Assembly: GCF_000243075.1 (NCBI RefSeq)
Contig: NC_016745.1
Location: forward strand, 3,179,001-3,243,000
Reading direction: 5' to 3'
Origin: Oceanimonas sp. GK1
GTDB taxonomy: Bacteria; Pseudomonadota; Gammaproteobacteria; Enterobacterales; Aeromonadaceae
DNA length: 64,000 bases
The notes beneath the pieces were generated by a model, which was given only the letters and a program-made list of their open reading frames with translations, was not told the DNA's origin and did not search any database. The translations under genes and the position numbers were made by a program. Shown in pieces: positions 16,978 through 25,346 of this stretch. Position 1 is the stretch's first letter, and the number at the start of each line of letters is the position of its first letter.

Positions 16978-18380
16978 CCTGCCCCGTGTTTCCCAAGCCG
17001 GCCAAAAGCAAAGCCTCGTTGTGGAAAGTGTTTTTCACCAAACGCCACTCCTGGCTGGATGCCCTGTATGAACGCAGCTACGGCATGAAAATGGGCGAAT
17101 ACAAACTGCCCGGGCTCACCCTTTACATGGTGAACCAGCCGGATCTGGTGAGGCAGGTGATGGTGCAGAGCATGGCCGACTTTCCCAAACACCGCATGCT
17201 GGGCGACATCCTCGAGCCGCTGCTGGGCGAGAGTATTTTCACCACCAACGGCGAGCAATGGCAAAAACAGCGCGACATGCTCGACCCTGCCTTTAAGCAC
17301 GCCCGGGTGCAGCAGGTGTTTGGGCTGATGCAAAGCGCCGCCAACGACATGCTGGAACGGCTTAAAACACACCGGCCCGGGCAGGACATAGACCCGGAAA
17401 TGACCTTTGTTACCGCCGACATTATTTTTCGTACCATTATGTCGACCCGGCTCAACGAAGAGCAGGCCAACCGCATTCTCGACGCCTTTGTGCGCTTTCA
17501 GGCCGAGTCTCCCAAGCTGGCGCTGATGAAAATGTTCCGCCTGCCGGGCTTTTTGCAGCGGGGTGGCAGCGAGCGCCGGCGCATGGCGGCGGCGAAAGAA
17601 ATTCGCGGCACCATAGAAGACATTATTCGCCCTCGCTACCAGCAGGCCGAAGCCGCCCGGGCCGGATGCCCGCGCTCAAAAGCCGAGCTGGAAAACCAGC
17701 AGGATATTTTGTCTTCCCTGCTGCTTACCACGGATGCCAGCACCGGCCAGCCCTTTGGCTTTGATGAGATAGTGGATCAAATCTCCATGCTGTTTCTGGC
17801 CGGGCACGAAACCACCGCCAGCTCCCTGACCTGGTCGCTCTACCTGCTGGCAACCCACCCGCAAATACAGGAAGACGCCTACCAGGAGGTGACTCAGGTA
17901 CTGAATGGACAGCCCATCAGCGTGGAGGCCCTGCGCAAAATGGTGCTGGTACGCGATGTGTTCCGCGAAGCCCTGCGCCTCTACCCGCCGGTGGGCTTTT
18001 TTGCCCGGGAATGCGCCCATGCCACCGAAATGCGCAACAAACACATGAAAGCCGGCAGCACGGTAATGGTGTCGCCCTGGCTTATTCACCGGCACAAAGA
18101 CTACTGGCACAATCCGCACCAGTTCGACCCCTACCGCTTTACTGCTAAGCAGCTGAAAACTCCGCTGAGCAAGTCTTACCTGCCTTTTGGCGCCGGGCCA
18201 CGGGTGTGCATTGGCGCCGCCTTTGCCCAGCAGGAGTCCAGCCTTATACTGGCGAGCATATTGCAACACTACCAGCTCAGCCTGGCCGAAGGCTTTGAGC
18301 CCAAACCCGTGGGCAGGCTGACCATACGCTCCGACAACGGCCTGCAACTGGTACTGACCCCAAGGGAACAACAACCATGA
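16974..18380 (+). CDS. Cytochrome P450
   Basis: 468 residues from ATG 16974, overlapping the previous stop (ATGA) with GGAG upstream; a longer in-frame extension to 16698 lies wholly inside the hydrolase gene and is rejected. P450 hallmarks are clear: I-helix LAGHETTASSLTW, K-helix ExxR in REALRLYPPV, and the heme-thiolate loop PFGAGPRVCIG with the axial cysteine. It resembles the bacterial class of soluble P450s close to eukaryotic fatty-acid hydroxylases (long F/G region, MLDPAFKHARVQQ near the N-terminus). No ferredoxin or reductase gene is adjacent. The likely reaction is hydroxylation of a lipid or terpenoid. Confidence 0.92.
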   Translation: MTCPVFPKPAKSKASLWKVFFTKRHSWLDALYERSYGMKMGEYKLPGLTLYMVNQPDLVRQVMVQSMADFPKHRMLGDILEPLLGESIFTTNGEQWQKQRDMLDPAFKHARVQQVFGLMQSAANDMLERLKTHRPGQDIDPEMTFVTADIIFRTIMSTRLNEEQANRILDAFVRFQAESPKLALMKMFRLPGFLQRGGSERRRMAAAKEIRGTIEDIIRPRYQQAEAARAGCPRSKAELENQQDILSSLLLTTDASTGQPFGFDEIVDQISMLFLAGHETTASSLTWSLYLLATHPQIQEDAYQEVTQVLNGQPISVEALRKMVLVRDVFREALRLYPPVGFFARECAHATEMRNKHMKAGSTVMVSPWLIHRHKDYWHNPHQFDPYRFTAKQLKTPLSKSYLPFGAGPRVCIGAAFAQQESSLILASILQHYQLSLAEGFEPKPVGRLTIRSDNGLQLVLTPREQQP

Positions 18381-18724
18381 AAGAACGCATTGCCGGTTTT
18401 ATTTTAATGTGCGCCGTGGTGCCCCTGGCCGTGGTGGGTTACCTCATCATCTGCTACGTGGGCTTTATGGGCCGGGTGGAGCGTGGCCGCGCCGGCGTGC
18501 GGGCGCTGGACCACTTTGTGAATGCTTCCGTATTTAACGGCTACGCCTGGGAGTCGGTGTCGTCTCACGCCTGGCGCGAACGCGACAACAAACGCTGGGC
18601 CCGCTTTGTGATCTGGCTGACCGACAAATTCCAGCAGGATCACTGCAAGCGCGCCAACAAACGGGAGCAACCCCTGGTAGACCTGATGCTGCAAAAGGGC
18701 CTGCACCGGCAAACCATTAAATAA
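18377..18724 (+). CDS. Small single-pass membrane protein in the P450 operon
   Basis: 115 residues; the start overlaps the P450 stop by 4 bp. One hydrophobic helix (residues about 5-30, FILMCAVVPLAVVGYLIICYV) is followed by a basic soluble region with many R, K and W residues. No family recognised. Translational coupling suggests it serves the hydrolase/P450 pair, for example as a membrane anchor or electron-transfer partner docking site, but nothing in it shows a cofactor. The 147 bp downstream to kpsS are AT-rich and probably hold the kpsS promoter; I could not define it. Confidence 0.6.
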   Translation: MKERIAGFILMCAVVPLAVVGYLIICYVGFMGRVERGRAGVRALDHFVNASVFNGYAWESVSSHAWRERDNKRWARFVIWLTDKFQQDHCKRANKREQPLVDLMLQKGLHRQTIK

Positions 18725-18871
18725 CCCCCACCCCGGCACACGTTGTCGCATTTATCCCGTTTATACATCCGTAATAAACATTTGATATTAATCCTGCTCA
18801 CCCCCTGTGATAGCATACGCGCCGCACGGAAAACGCCAACATAACTAAAAAATGTTCATTCGGGACTCTTA

Positions 18872-20155
18872 ATGAAATCAGCCTTGCTACTACAAGGGCC
18901 ACTTGGACCTTTTTTTCAGCACTTTTCTCGCTTTTTGAACGAGCAAGGCGTTCATGTTCATAAAATTCACTTCAACGGCGGCGACGGCTGCTGGCCCTGC
19001 AAGGGCACCAATGTGCATTACACCGGCTCCCTGCCCGAGTGGCGGAACTTCTTAAACAGCTACATTAGCAAACACCAAATTGACACCGTGTTCTGCTACA
19101 GCGACTGCCGTGAGTATCACGCCGTGGCCCGGCACTATTGCCTGAGCCACAACATTCGCTTTTTTGTATTTGAAGAAGGCTACCTGCGGCCGCACTACAT
19201 TACCCTGGAACAAAACGGCGTGAATGCCCATAGCCCCTGGTTCGGAAAACTGGAGCAAGCACTGCCCCGGCAAAACCCCGAGCACGTTAAACACCAGTTT
19301 GATATTCGCGCTAGCTTTAAACGCCGCATTTATTTTGCCATGCGATATTATTTCAGCATGCACTGCTGCCGTTGGCGCTTTCGGCACTATGTTCATCATC
19401 GCCACCGCCCCTACTGGAAAGAAGGCATCGCCTGGCTGAAAGGCTGGTACACCAAATATACCCACACAGCCCACGACAAAGGCCTGCAACAAAAGCTGAT
19501 TGACCAGCACTCAAAGCATATTTTTCTGGTGCCGCTGCAGGTGGCCGACGATTTTCAGATAAGAGCACATTCGCCCTTTAACGATGTGGCCGAGTCCATT
19601 CGGCACATTATGACCTCGTTCGCGGCCTGTGCCCCCCGGCAGGATGTGCTGCTGTTCAAGCACCACCCCATGGACCGGGGCTACACCAACTACACCCAAC
19701 TGATAAAAAGCCTGGCCAGCGAGCTGGGCATTGAACACCGCGTGTTTTACGGCTTTGAACTGCACCTGCCTGACCTCTATCAGCACTGCAAGGGCGTAGT
19801 CACCGTAAACAGCACCGTGGGCATGTCGGCCCTACTGCACCATGTGCCCACCATGACCCTGGGCAAGGCACTTTATGATGTGCCGGGCCTCACCAGCACG
19901 GGGCCGCTGGCCACCTTTTGGCGTGCACCGCAACCGGTGGATGTGGACTTATTTAAACGCTTACGGGCATTTTTGCTGGAGCACACCCAGCTGAACGGCA
20001 GCTTTTATGCCGAGCCGGAGAACACCTGCCAGCAAATTTGGCAACGGCTGCAGCAACAGGCCGAACCGCCGCTGCAACAGCGCCCGCGCATCATTTCGCT
20101 CCAACCGGCCAGGGCGGAAAACAGCCCACGCAAAGGAAAAAGAGAAGTGGCGTAA
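18872..20155 (+). CDS. kpsS: KpsS-type capsule beta-Kdo transferase
   Basis: 427 residues, in the range of KpsS (about 390-420). The N-terminus MKSALLLQGPLGPFF, the conserved VFEEGYLRPHYITLE and the C-terminal VTVNSTVGMSALLHHVP are typical of capsule polysaccharide biosynthesis proteins (CAZy GT99-type). KpsS adds the first beta-Kdo to lysophosphatidylglycerol, starting the linker on which group 2 capsules are anchored. Its normal partner KpsC lies 40 kb away at 58961-61033, so the two bracket the capsule locus. The 3' tail is rich in Q and basic residues. Confidence 0.88.
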   Translation: MKSALLLQGPLGPFFQHFSRFLNEQGVHVHKIHFNGGDGCWPCKGTNVHYTGSLPEWRNFLNSYISKHQIDTVFCYSDCREYHAVARHYCLSHNIRFFVFEEGYLRPHYITLEQNGVNAHSPWFGKLEQALPRQNPEHVKHQFDIRASFKRRIYFAMRYYFSMHCCRWRFRHYVHHRHRPYWKEGIAWLKGWYTKYTHTAHDKGLQQKLIDQHSKHIFLVPLQVADDFQIRAHSPFNDVAESIRHIMTSFAACAPRQDVLLFKHHPMDRGYTNYTQLIKSLASELGIEHRVFYGFELHLPDLYQHCKGVVTVNSTVGMSALLHHVPTMTLGKALYDVPGLTSTGPLATFWRAPQPVDVDLFKRLRAFLLEHTQLNGSFYAEPENTCQQIWQRLQQQAEPPLQQRPRIISLQPARAENSPRKGKREVA

Positions 20156-20294
20156 GGCAACGCCCTGCCGCCTTGCCCACAAGCCAAACAGGCGAGCGGA
20201 TTGGCATCGAAATGACGATGGCCAGATGATAAAATTCGCCGCTAAAAAAATGCCGCCATGCAATTTGCAAGGGTGTGCACAAGGAAAGTGACAT

Positions 20295-20333
20295 CAGCGA
20301 ATTGGGAGCTGCAACCCACGGGCGGTAGCGTGC
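20295..20333 (+). promoter_or_regulatory. JUMPstart sequence with exact ops element
   Basis: The 39 bp here follow the JUMPstart pattern (CAG, GGGAGCTG, then GGCGGTAGCGTGC). The last 13 bases, 20321-20333, are an exact ops element. In Enterobacteria and Vibrio, ops pauses RNA polymerase and recruits RfaH, allowing transcription of very long surface-polysaccharide operons and helping translation. It lies 28 bp ahead of the lipoprotein gene that opens the kpsDMTE cluster, inside the 5' leader. The operon is therefore expected to be RfaH-dependent. Confidence 0.93.
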
Positions 20334-20361
20334 CTTTTTATTAATTAACACGAGTTAACCC

Positions 20362-20709
20362 ATGCATTTTGTTAGCAATCCCCTTGCAGGCACCATGATG
20401 GCGCTGTGCCTGTTCACCCTGGCCGGCTGCGCCGGCCAGGCATCACAAAACAGCACTGCTATAAACAACGCCCCGCTCAACCAGTTTCTTGAGTCGGCCG
20501 CCGCCAACGCGGCCGGCACCCTGGCCACCAGCCCCTGGGGCGACAACGCCCAGGTAACCGCCGGCGCCTCCTATTTCGCGGCCAGCGGCAAAACCTGCCG
20601 CCCGCTGCAGGTAAGCCTGCCCACCGGCAGCACAGATGCACACATTGCCTGCAAAACCCAAAACGGCGAATGGCAACTTTCCCGCCCCTTCGGGAGCCAT
20701 AAGCTTTAA
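20362..20709 (+). CDS. Small outer-membrane-type lipoprotein at head of capsule operon
   Basis: 115 residues with a signal sequence ending in LAGC (lipobox) at about residue 23. The mature part contains SPWGDNAQVTAG, then YFAASGKTCRPLQV, a pattern seen in small lipoproteins found in exopolysaccharide loci (DVU3141-like). First gene after the JUMPstart site, so it is likely part of the capsule system. Its exact role is not established. Confidence 0.7.
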   Translation: MHFVSNPLAGTMMALCLFTLAGCAGQASQNSTAINNAPLNQFLESAAANAAGTLATSPWGDNAQVTAGASYFAASGKTCRPLQVSLPTGSTDAHIACKTQNGEWQLSRPFGSHKL

Positions 20710-20870
20710 GCTGTCGGCTGTAAGAAAAATAACACCATGCTAATGGAGCGCAGGCAGCCTGCCTGCAATAGCGCCGCAGGCGCTACCTGGCTTAGAGCCA
20801 AACAAGCACAGCACGATATCCGCATACAACACGCAGCCATCTTTAACTGAAAGCTGACAGCTGACAGCTG
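20701..20870. repeat. AGCTGTAAGC-type element, no ORF, with an embedded GGAGCGC hairpin
   Basis: The left part (20701-20724) reads AAGCTTTAAGCTGTCGGC and ends TGTAAG; the right part (20851-20870) consists of AAGCTGACAGCTGACAGCTG. The same kind of ends occurs at 55431-55466 with 55880-55912, and at 62028-62060 with 62172-62202. In the middle (20744-20784) lies a GGAGCGCAGGCAGCCTGCCTGC hairpin (22 bp, given only in outline) related to the 8530 element. The whole lies between the lipoprotein gene and kpsD and is transcribed with the operon. Confidence 0.6.
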
Positions 20871-20894
20871 TTTTCAAGACTCCGAGAACACCAC

Positions 20895-22592
20895 ATGTCT
20901 CTAAAGAAATTACTTCTCCCCCTTGGGCTACTCATGCTGGCGGGCCCCGCCCAGGCCCAGCTGATTGGCGCCAGCGCCGGCGAACTGCCCGCCGAGCAAC
21001 AAAGCCGCTATAACTCGCCGTCCGAAGCCGACCAAGCCGCGCAAAACAGCAACACCCAGTGGCAAAACCCTCGCTATGGCACCCACGGCGCTCCTGCAAT
21101 GGCCACCGACTACTCCAGTTTTGGCAGCCACCTGTTCAGCGGCGGCTTTAGTGGCGTGCGTGCCGACGGCCTTAACCCGGACTATGTGATCACCCCCGGC
21201 GATCAGGTTACCCTGCGGGTGTGGGGCGCGGTAGAAATAGACAAAGTGCTGCCGGTGGATGCCCAGGGCAACATTTTTATTCCCGGCGTGGGCCCCATTA
21301 AAGTGCAGGGCATAAGGCACAGCCAGCTGGACGCCCGCGTGCGCAGTGCCGTTAACTCCATCTACTCCAACAACGTGCAGGTATACACCAACCTGCAGGG
21401 TGTGCAGCCGGTGTCGGTGTTTGTAACCGGCTATGTGCAGAACCCTGGCCGCTTTGCCGGCACCCCCAGCGACTCGCTGCTGTATTTTCTCGATCAGGCC
21501 GGCGGCATAGACGACGCCACCGGCAGCTACCGCAAGGTGCGGGTTAAGCGCCACGGCAACACCATTGCCACCGCCGACCTTTACGCCTTTTTGCTGAACG
21601 GCACCCTGCCCCGCCTGCAGTTTAAAGACGGCGACACCATAGTGGTGGAAGAACGCGGCCCCACCGTGACGGTGGAAGGCGACGTGGCCCGCCCCTATCG
21701 CTATGAGCTGCTGCGCACCGGCATGACCGGCCAGGAGCTGCTGAAACTGGCGCGACTCAAGTCGAACGTAACCCATGTGCTGCTGCGCGGCGCCCGTGCC
21801 CAGGGCCCGGTTTCCAGCTATGTAAAGCTGAACGAATTCGACCGGCAACCGCTGAACAGTGGTGATCAACTGGTGTTCAGCCGCGACATGCGCGACAACA
21901 CCATAGTGGTGCAGTTGGAAGGCAGCTATTACGGCCCCTCGCACTTTGCCCTGCCCCGCGATGCTCGCCTGCATGAACTGCTGAACGCCATTGCCGTGCC
22001 GCAAACCATGACCGACACCGCCAGCATCTCGCTCAAGCGAGTCAGCGTGGCCGAGCGCCAGAAACAAGCCTTGAATGAAAGCCTGGCAAGGCTGGAAACC
22101 ACCTACCTGGGCGCCACCTCTTCCACCGCCGAAGAAGCCCAAATTCGGGTGCGTGAGGCCGAGCTTATCAGCCAGTTTATTGAACGCGCCCGCCAAGTAG
22201 AGCCCAACGGCCGCCTGGTGCTGGCCAACAACGGCACCATCAGCGACATTCGCCTGCAAGACGGCGACGTGATCACCATTCCGGAAAAATCCGATGCGCT
22301 CTTGATCAGCGGCGAAGTGCTGGTGCCCCAGTCGGTGGTGTTTGCTCCCGGCCGCAGCGCCCAGGACTATATCGCCGGCGCCGGCGGCTTTACCGAGCAC
22401 GCCGATGAAAGCCGCATTCTGGTGGTGCGCCAGAACGGCGAAGTACGCGAGGCGGCAGACGTAACCCTGCGCCCGGGCGATGAAATTCTGGTGTTGCCCA
22501 AGGCCCCCACCAAAAACTTGCAACTGGCCGGCACCATCACCCAGATCCTTTACCAGATCGCCATTGCCGCCAAGGTGGCGGTGGATCTGTAA
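20895..22592 (+). CDS. kpsD: KpsD-type polysaccharide export protein
   Basis: 565 residues (E. coli KpsD: 558). A cleavable signal peptide ends at GPAQA-QLIG. A polysaccharide-export domain (YVITPGDQVTLRVWGAVE at about residue 95) is followed by SLBB-type beta-grasp repeats (VSVFVTGYVQNPGRF; VTVEGDVARPYRYELL; ALLISGEVLVPQSVVFAPG). It is the periplasmic/outer-membrane exit component of the ABC-transporter-dependent capsule exporter. The stop overlaps the kpsM start (TAATG). Confidence 0.93.
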   Translation: MSLKKLLLPLGLLMLAGPAQAQLIGASAGELPAEQQSRYNSPSEADQAAQNSNTQWQNPRYGTHGAPAMATDYSSFGSHLFSGGFSGVRADGLNPDYVITPGDQVTLRVWGAVEIDKVLPVDAQGNIFIPGVGPIKVQGIRHSQLDARVRSAVNSIYSNNVQVYTNLQGVQPVSVFVTGYVQNPGRFAGTPSDSLLYFLDQAGGIDDATGSYRKVRVKRHGNTIATADLYAFLLNGTLPRLQFKDGDTIVVEERGPTVTVEGDVARPYRYELLRTGMTGQELLKLARLKSNVTHVLLRGARAQGPVSSYVKLNEFDRQPLNSGDQLVFSRDMRDNTIVVQLEGSYYGPSHFALPRDARLHELLNAIAVPQTMTDTASISLKRVSVAERQKQALNESLARLETTYLGATSSTAEEAQIRVREAELISQFIERARQVEPNGRLVLANNGTISDIRLQDGDVITIPEKSDALLISGEVLVPQSVVFAPGRSAQDYIAGAGGFTEHADESRILVVRQNGEVREAADVTLRPGDEILVLPKAPTKNLQLAGTITQILYQIAIAAKVAVDL

Positions 22593-23389
22593 TGAGCACA
22601 ATGCCGACCCGCACACCCTGGCAGGTAACCCGCAGTGTGTGGTTCGCCATGTTTATGCGCGAGGCCGTGTCGCGCACCATGGCCGATCGCATGGGCTGGT
22701 TCTGGATGATTGCCGAGCCGGTGGCCATTATTGCCATCATGGTGGCCATGCGTGCCATGATCAGCCACAGCAACGGCCTGATTATTGGCGCTGATTTCAT
22801 CCCCTGGATGATTGTCGGCTTGATGGGCTTTTACCTGGTACGGGACGGCATGATGCGAGGCCTGGGCGCCGTGGATGCCAACAAGGCGCTGTTTGCCTAC
22901 CGCCAGGTTCAGCCGGTGGATCCGGTGCTGGTGCGCAACTTTCTTGAAGGAATACTGCATACCGTTGTTTTTCTTCTTTTTATTGTTGGCGGTTTGATGG
23001 TTGGCATGGATATGTTTCCGGACAACCTGATCAACGCCCTGTTCGGCTGGTTTTCGTTATGGACCCTGGGGCTGGGGCTTGGGCTGATTGTTTCCGTTGC
23101 CGGCACTCTTATTCCCGAGCTGGCCAAGATTGTTCGCATGCTCAGCCTGCCCTTAATGATTATTTCCGGCGGCATTATTCCTCTGCATATACTCCCGCAT
23201 AATGTGCTGGAATATTTAATGCTAAACCCTATAGCCCATGGCCTTGAGCTGCTGCGCCATGACTTTTTTGAGCCTTATCATATGGCCAAGGGCTCCAGCA
23301 ATATCTATCTGTGGCTGATCAATCTGGCGTTGATTACCTTTGGCCTGCTGTTGCATGCGCGCTTTAAAGAGAGGTTAAAGGCACAATGA
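22592..23389 (+). CDS. kpsM: KpsM-type capsule ABC transporter permease
   Basis: 265 residues with six hydrophobic segments of the ABC-2 fold. The start FAMFMREAVSRTMADRMGWFW and the C-terminal MLNPIAHGLELLRHDFF are characteristic of KpsM/CtrC/BexB. It forms the inner-membrane channel that passes the lipid-linked capsule chain. It overlaps kpsT by 4 bp. Confidence 0.93.
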   Translation: MSTMPTRTPWQVTRSVWFAMFMREAVSRTMADRMGWFWMIAEPVAIIAIMVAMRAMISHSNGLIIGADFIPWMIVGLMGFYLVRDGMMRGLGAVDANKALFAYRQVQPVDPVLVRNFLEGILHTVVFLLFIVGGLMVGMDMFPDNLINALFGWFSLWTLGLGLGLIVSVAGTLIPELAKIVRMLSLPLMIISGGIIPLHILPHNVLEYLMLNPIAHGLELLRHDFFEPYHMAKGSSNIYLWLINLALITFGLLLHARFKERLKAQ

Positions 23390-24072
23390 TTGCCATCCAA
23401 AACCTTTACAAACGCTATAACAACCACGACGGTACCGAGAACCACTGGGTACTGAAAGACATCAACCTTACCATTCCCAAAAACGTAAGCGTGGGCCTGC
23501 TGGGCCGCAACGGCGCCGGCAAAAGTACCCTGCTGCGGCTAATTGCCGGCATGGACAGCCCCGAGCGGGGCGTGGTGGAGCGGCATGCCCGGGTTTCCTG
23601 GCCTATCGGGCTTTCCGGTGGCTTTCAGAGCAACATGACCGGCAGGCAAAACGTAAAATTTGTGGCCCGGGTGCACGGTGGCGGCCTTAACGTGCAGCGT
23701 ATTATCGACTACGTGGAAGACTTTGCCGAAATTGGCGATGCCTTCGACCGGCCTATCCGCACCTATTCTTCGGGCATGCGTGCCCGACTGAACTTTGGCT
23801 TATCTTTGGCCTTTAACTTCGATGTATACCTGTCGGACGAAGCCACGGCGGTAGGCGACCGCGCCTTTCGGGAAAAAGCCAGCAAAGCCTTTAAAGACAA
23901 AGTAGGCCAGTCCAGCCTGATTATGGTGTCGCACTCCGAAGGCATACTCAAAGATCTGTGCCAGGCTGGCATTTACCTGAAAAACGGCCAGGCCCAATGG
24001 TATGACGACATCAACGACGCCATCGTGGCTTACCACCAAGAAACTGCCCCGCCTCCCAACCTTCACCCTTAA
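23386..24072 (+). CDS. kpsT: KpsT-type capsule ABC transporter ATPase
   Basis: 228 residues. Walker A GRNGAGKST, the signature region YSSGMRARL and Walker B FDVYLSDEATAVGD are present; Ser replaces the more usual Ile/Val before the Walker B Asp. There is no C-terminal carbohydrate-binding extension, unlike Wzt of O-antigen systems; a free-standing protein that may fill that role is encoded at 33598-34239. It powers capsule export with KpsM. Confidence 0.93.
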   Translation: MIAIQNLYKRYNNHDGTENHWVLKDINLTIPKNVSVGLLGRNGAGKSTLLRLIAGMDSPERGVVERHARVSWPIGLSGGFQSNMTGRQNVKFVARVHGGGLNVQRIIDYVEDFAEIGDAFDRPIRTYSSGMRARLNFGLSLAFNFDVYLSDEATAVGDRAFREKASKAFKDKVGQSSLIMVSHSEGILKDLCQAGIYLKNGQAQWYDDINDAIVAYHQETAPPPNLHP

Positions 24073-24175
24073 AAAGGGGGAAGAGCAAAAACTCCCTCCC
24101 CTTTTTAAGGGGAGGGCTGGGGTGGGGTCTTCTCTCCCTCCCCTTACCAAGGGGAGGGTTGGGGTGGGGTTAAAA
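24066..24175. repeat. CCCTCCCC/GGGGAGGG repeat element between kpsT and kpsE
   Basis: CTTCACCCTTAAAAAGGGGG, then CTCCCTCCCCTTTTTAAGGGG-type and CCTCCCCTTACCAAGGGGAG-type hairpins, end in GGTTGGGGTGGGGTT. The same element occurs at 57846-57965 and 58840-58918, always in intergenic space of this locus. The hairpins could weaken transcription or stabilise transcripts. Just beyond it, at about 24208-24228, is a CCCGAATAAATTCGGG palindrome. Confidence 0.8.
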
Positions 24176-24259
24176 CAAACAACGCCGGGCAACAACATGA
24201 AACCGCCCGAATAAATTCGGGCCTACAGGCAACAAATTCGAATCCAAAACTGAGACACC

Positions 24260-25342
24260 ATGCATCACTTCATCAAAAAACAACCCCATTGGGCTGCCGC
24301 CCTGGTGGCGATTCTGGCCGTTGCCTTTTACTGGTTCGCCTGGGCGGCGGATCGTTATGTTTCTCGCGCCACCGTCGTGCTGGAAAGCCCGCAAATTGCC
24401 GCACCCGAGTTCAGCTTCTCCAGCCTTATCAAGGGTACCAGTGGCCACAGCGATCTGCTGCTGCTGCGCGAGCACCTGCTCTCTACCGATATGCTTAAAA
24501 AAGTGGAGGCCGAGCTGCCTTTTCGCCAGCACTACAGCCAGAATGGCGATCTCTTCTCCCGCTTGTGGGACGCCAGCGCCCCCATTGAGGAAGTACACGA
24601 ATACTTTAAAAAGCGCGTAAGTGTAGAATTGGATGAATACGCCGGTGTACTGAACATAGAGGTACAGGCCTTTACCCCGGAATTTGCCCATCAACTGGCC
24701 GCCCTGTTGCTGCAAAGCGGCGAAGCCCATATGAACGACATGGGCCAACGCCTGGCAGAAGAGCAGGTTAAATTCCTGGAGCGCCAGGTAGAACGGCTGG
24801 AGCACAGGCTGAATACAGAGCGGGCCGCCCTGCTGGCCTACCAGAACGAGCACGGCCTTATCTCGCCCCTGCACACGGTAGAAAGCCTTAACCAGGTAGT
24901 GGGCACGCTGGAAGGTGAGCTGGCCCGCCTGCAGGCCCGCTACACGGCGGCCCAAAGCTACCAGAGCACCCGCTCCGCCGAAATGGTGCAAATCAAAAAC
25001 GAAATCAACGCTCTGCAAACCCAAATAGACCGCGAGCGCAACCGCCTGGCGCAAGAAACCGGTAATGCCCTTAACCGCATTTCCGCCGACTATCAAACCC
25101 TGGAGCTAAAAGCCCAGTTTGCACAACAAACCTACTCCAGTGCCCTGGCAGCCCTGGAAAACACCCGTATAGAAGCCGCCCGCAAACTCAAACAGGTAAG
25201 CGTGCTGCAAAGTCCGTTGCAGCCGGAGTATGCCACCCAGCCCGAGCGGCTCTACAACGCCAGCGTATTTGCCATCATCACCCTGTTTCTGGCCTTTATT
25301 GCCAACATGATGATGCTGATCATTCGGGATCATCGGGACTAA
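24260..25342 (+). CDS. kpsE: KpsE-type inner-membrane capsule export protein
   Basis: 360 residues with a membrane helix at each end (about 12-30 and 333-354) and a long periplasmic coiled coil between (about 165-310), the plan of KpsE/CtrB/BexC polysaccharide co-polymerases. The C-terminal VLQSPLQPEYATQPERLYN is the proline-rich motif before the last helix. It links KpsMT to KpsD across the periplasm. It is separated from kpsT by 187 bp of repeats, unusual within a kps operon. Confidence 0.92.
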   Translation: MHHFIKKQPHWAAALVAILAVAFYWFAWAADRYVSRATVVLESPQIAAPEFSFSSLIKGTSGHSDLLLLREHLLSTDMLKKVEAELPFRQHYSQNGDLFSRLWDASAPIEEVHEYFKKRVSVELDEYAGVLNIEVQAFTPEFAHQLAALLLQSGEAHMNDMGQRLAEEQVKFLERQVERLEHRLNTERAALLAYQNEHGLISPLHTVESLNQVVGTLEGELARLQARYTAAQSYQSTRSAEMVQIKNEINALQTQIDRERNRLAQETGNALNRISADYQTLELKAQFAQQTYSSALAALENTRIEAARKLKQVSVLQSPLQPEYATQPERLYNASVFAIITLFLAFIANMMMLIIRDHRD

Positions 25343-25346
25343 CCCA

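Noticed and set aside
20928-22616. 562-codon minus-strand frame opposite kpsD
   Set aside because: Shadow of kpsD; no domain recognisable and it would run against the operon.
24066-24175. CRISPR-like array in the repeat block
   Set aside because: The units are hairpins of different spacing with no constant repeat/spacer pattern; no cas genes nearby.
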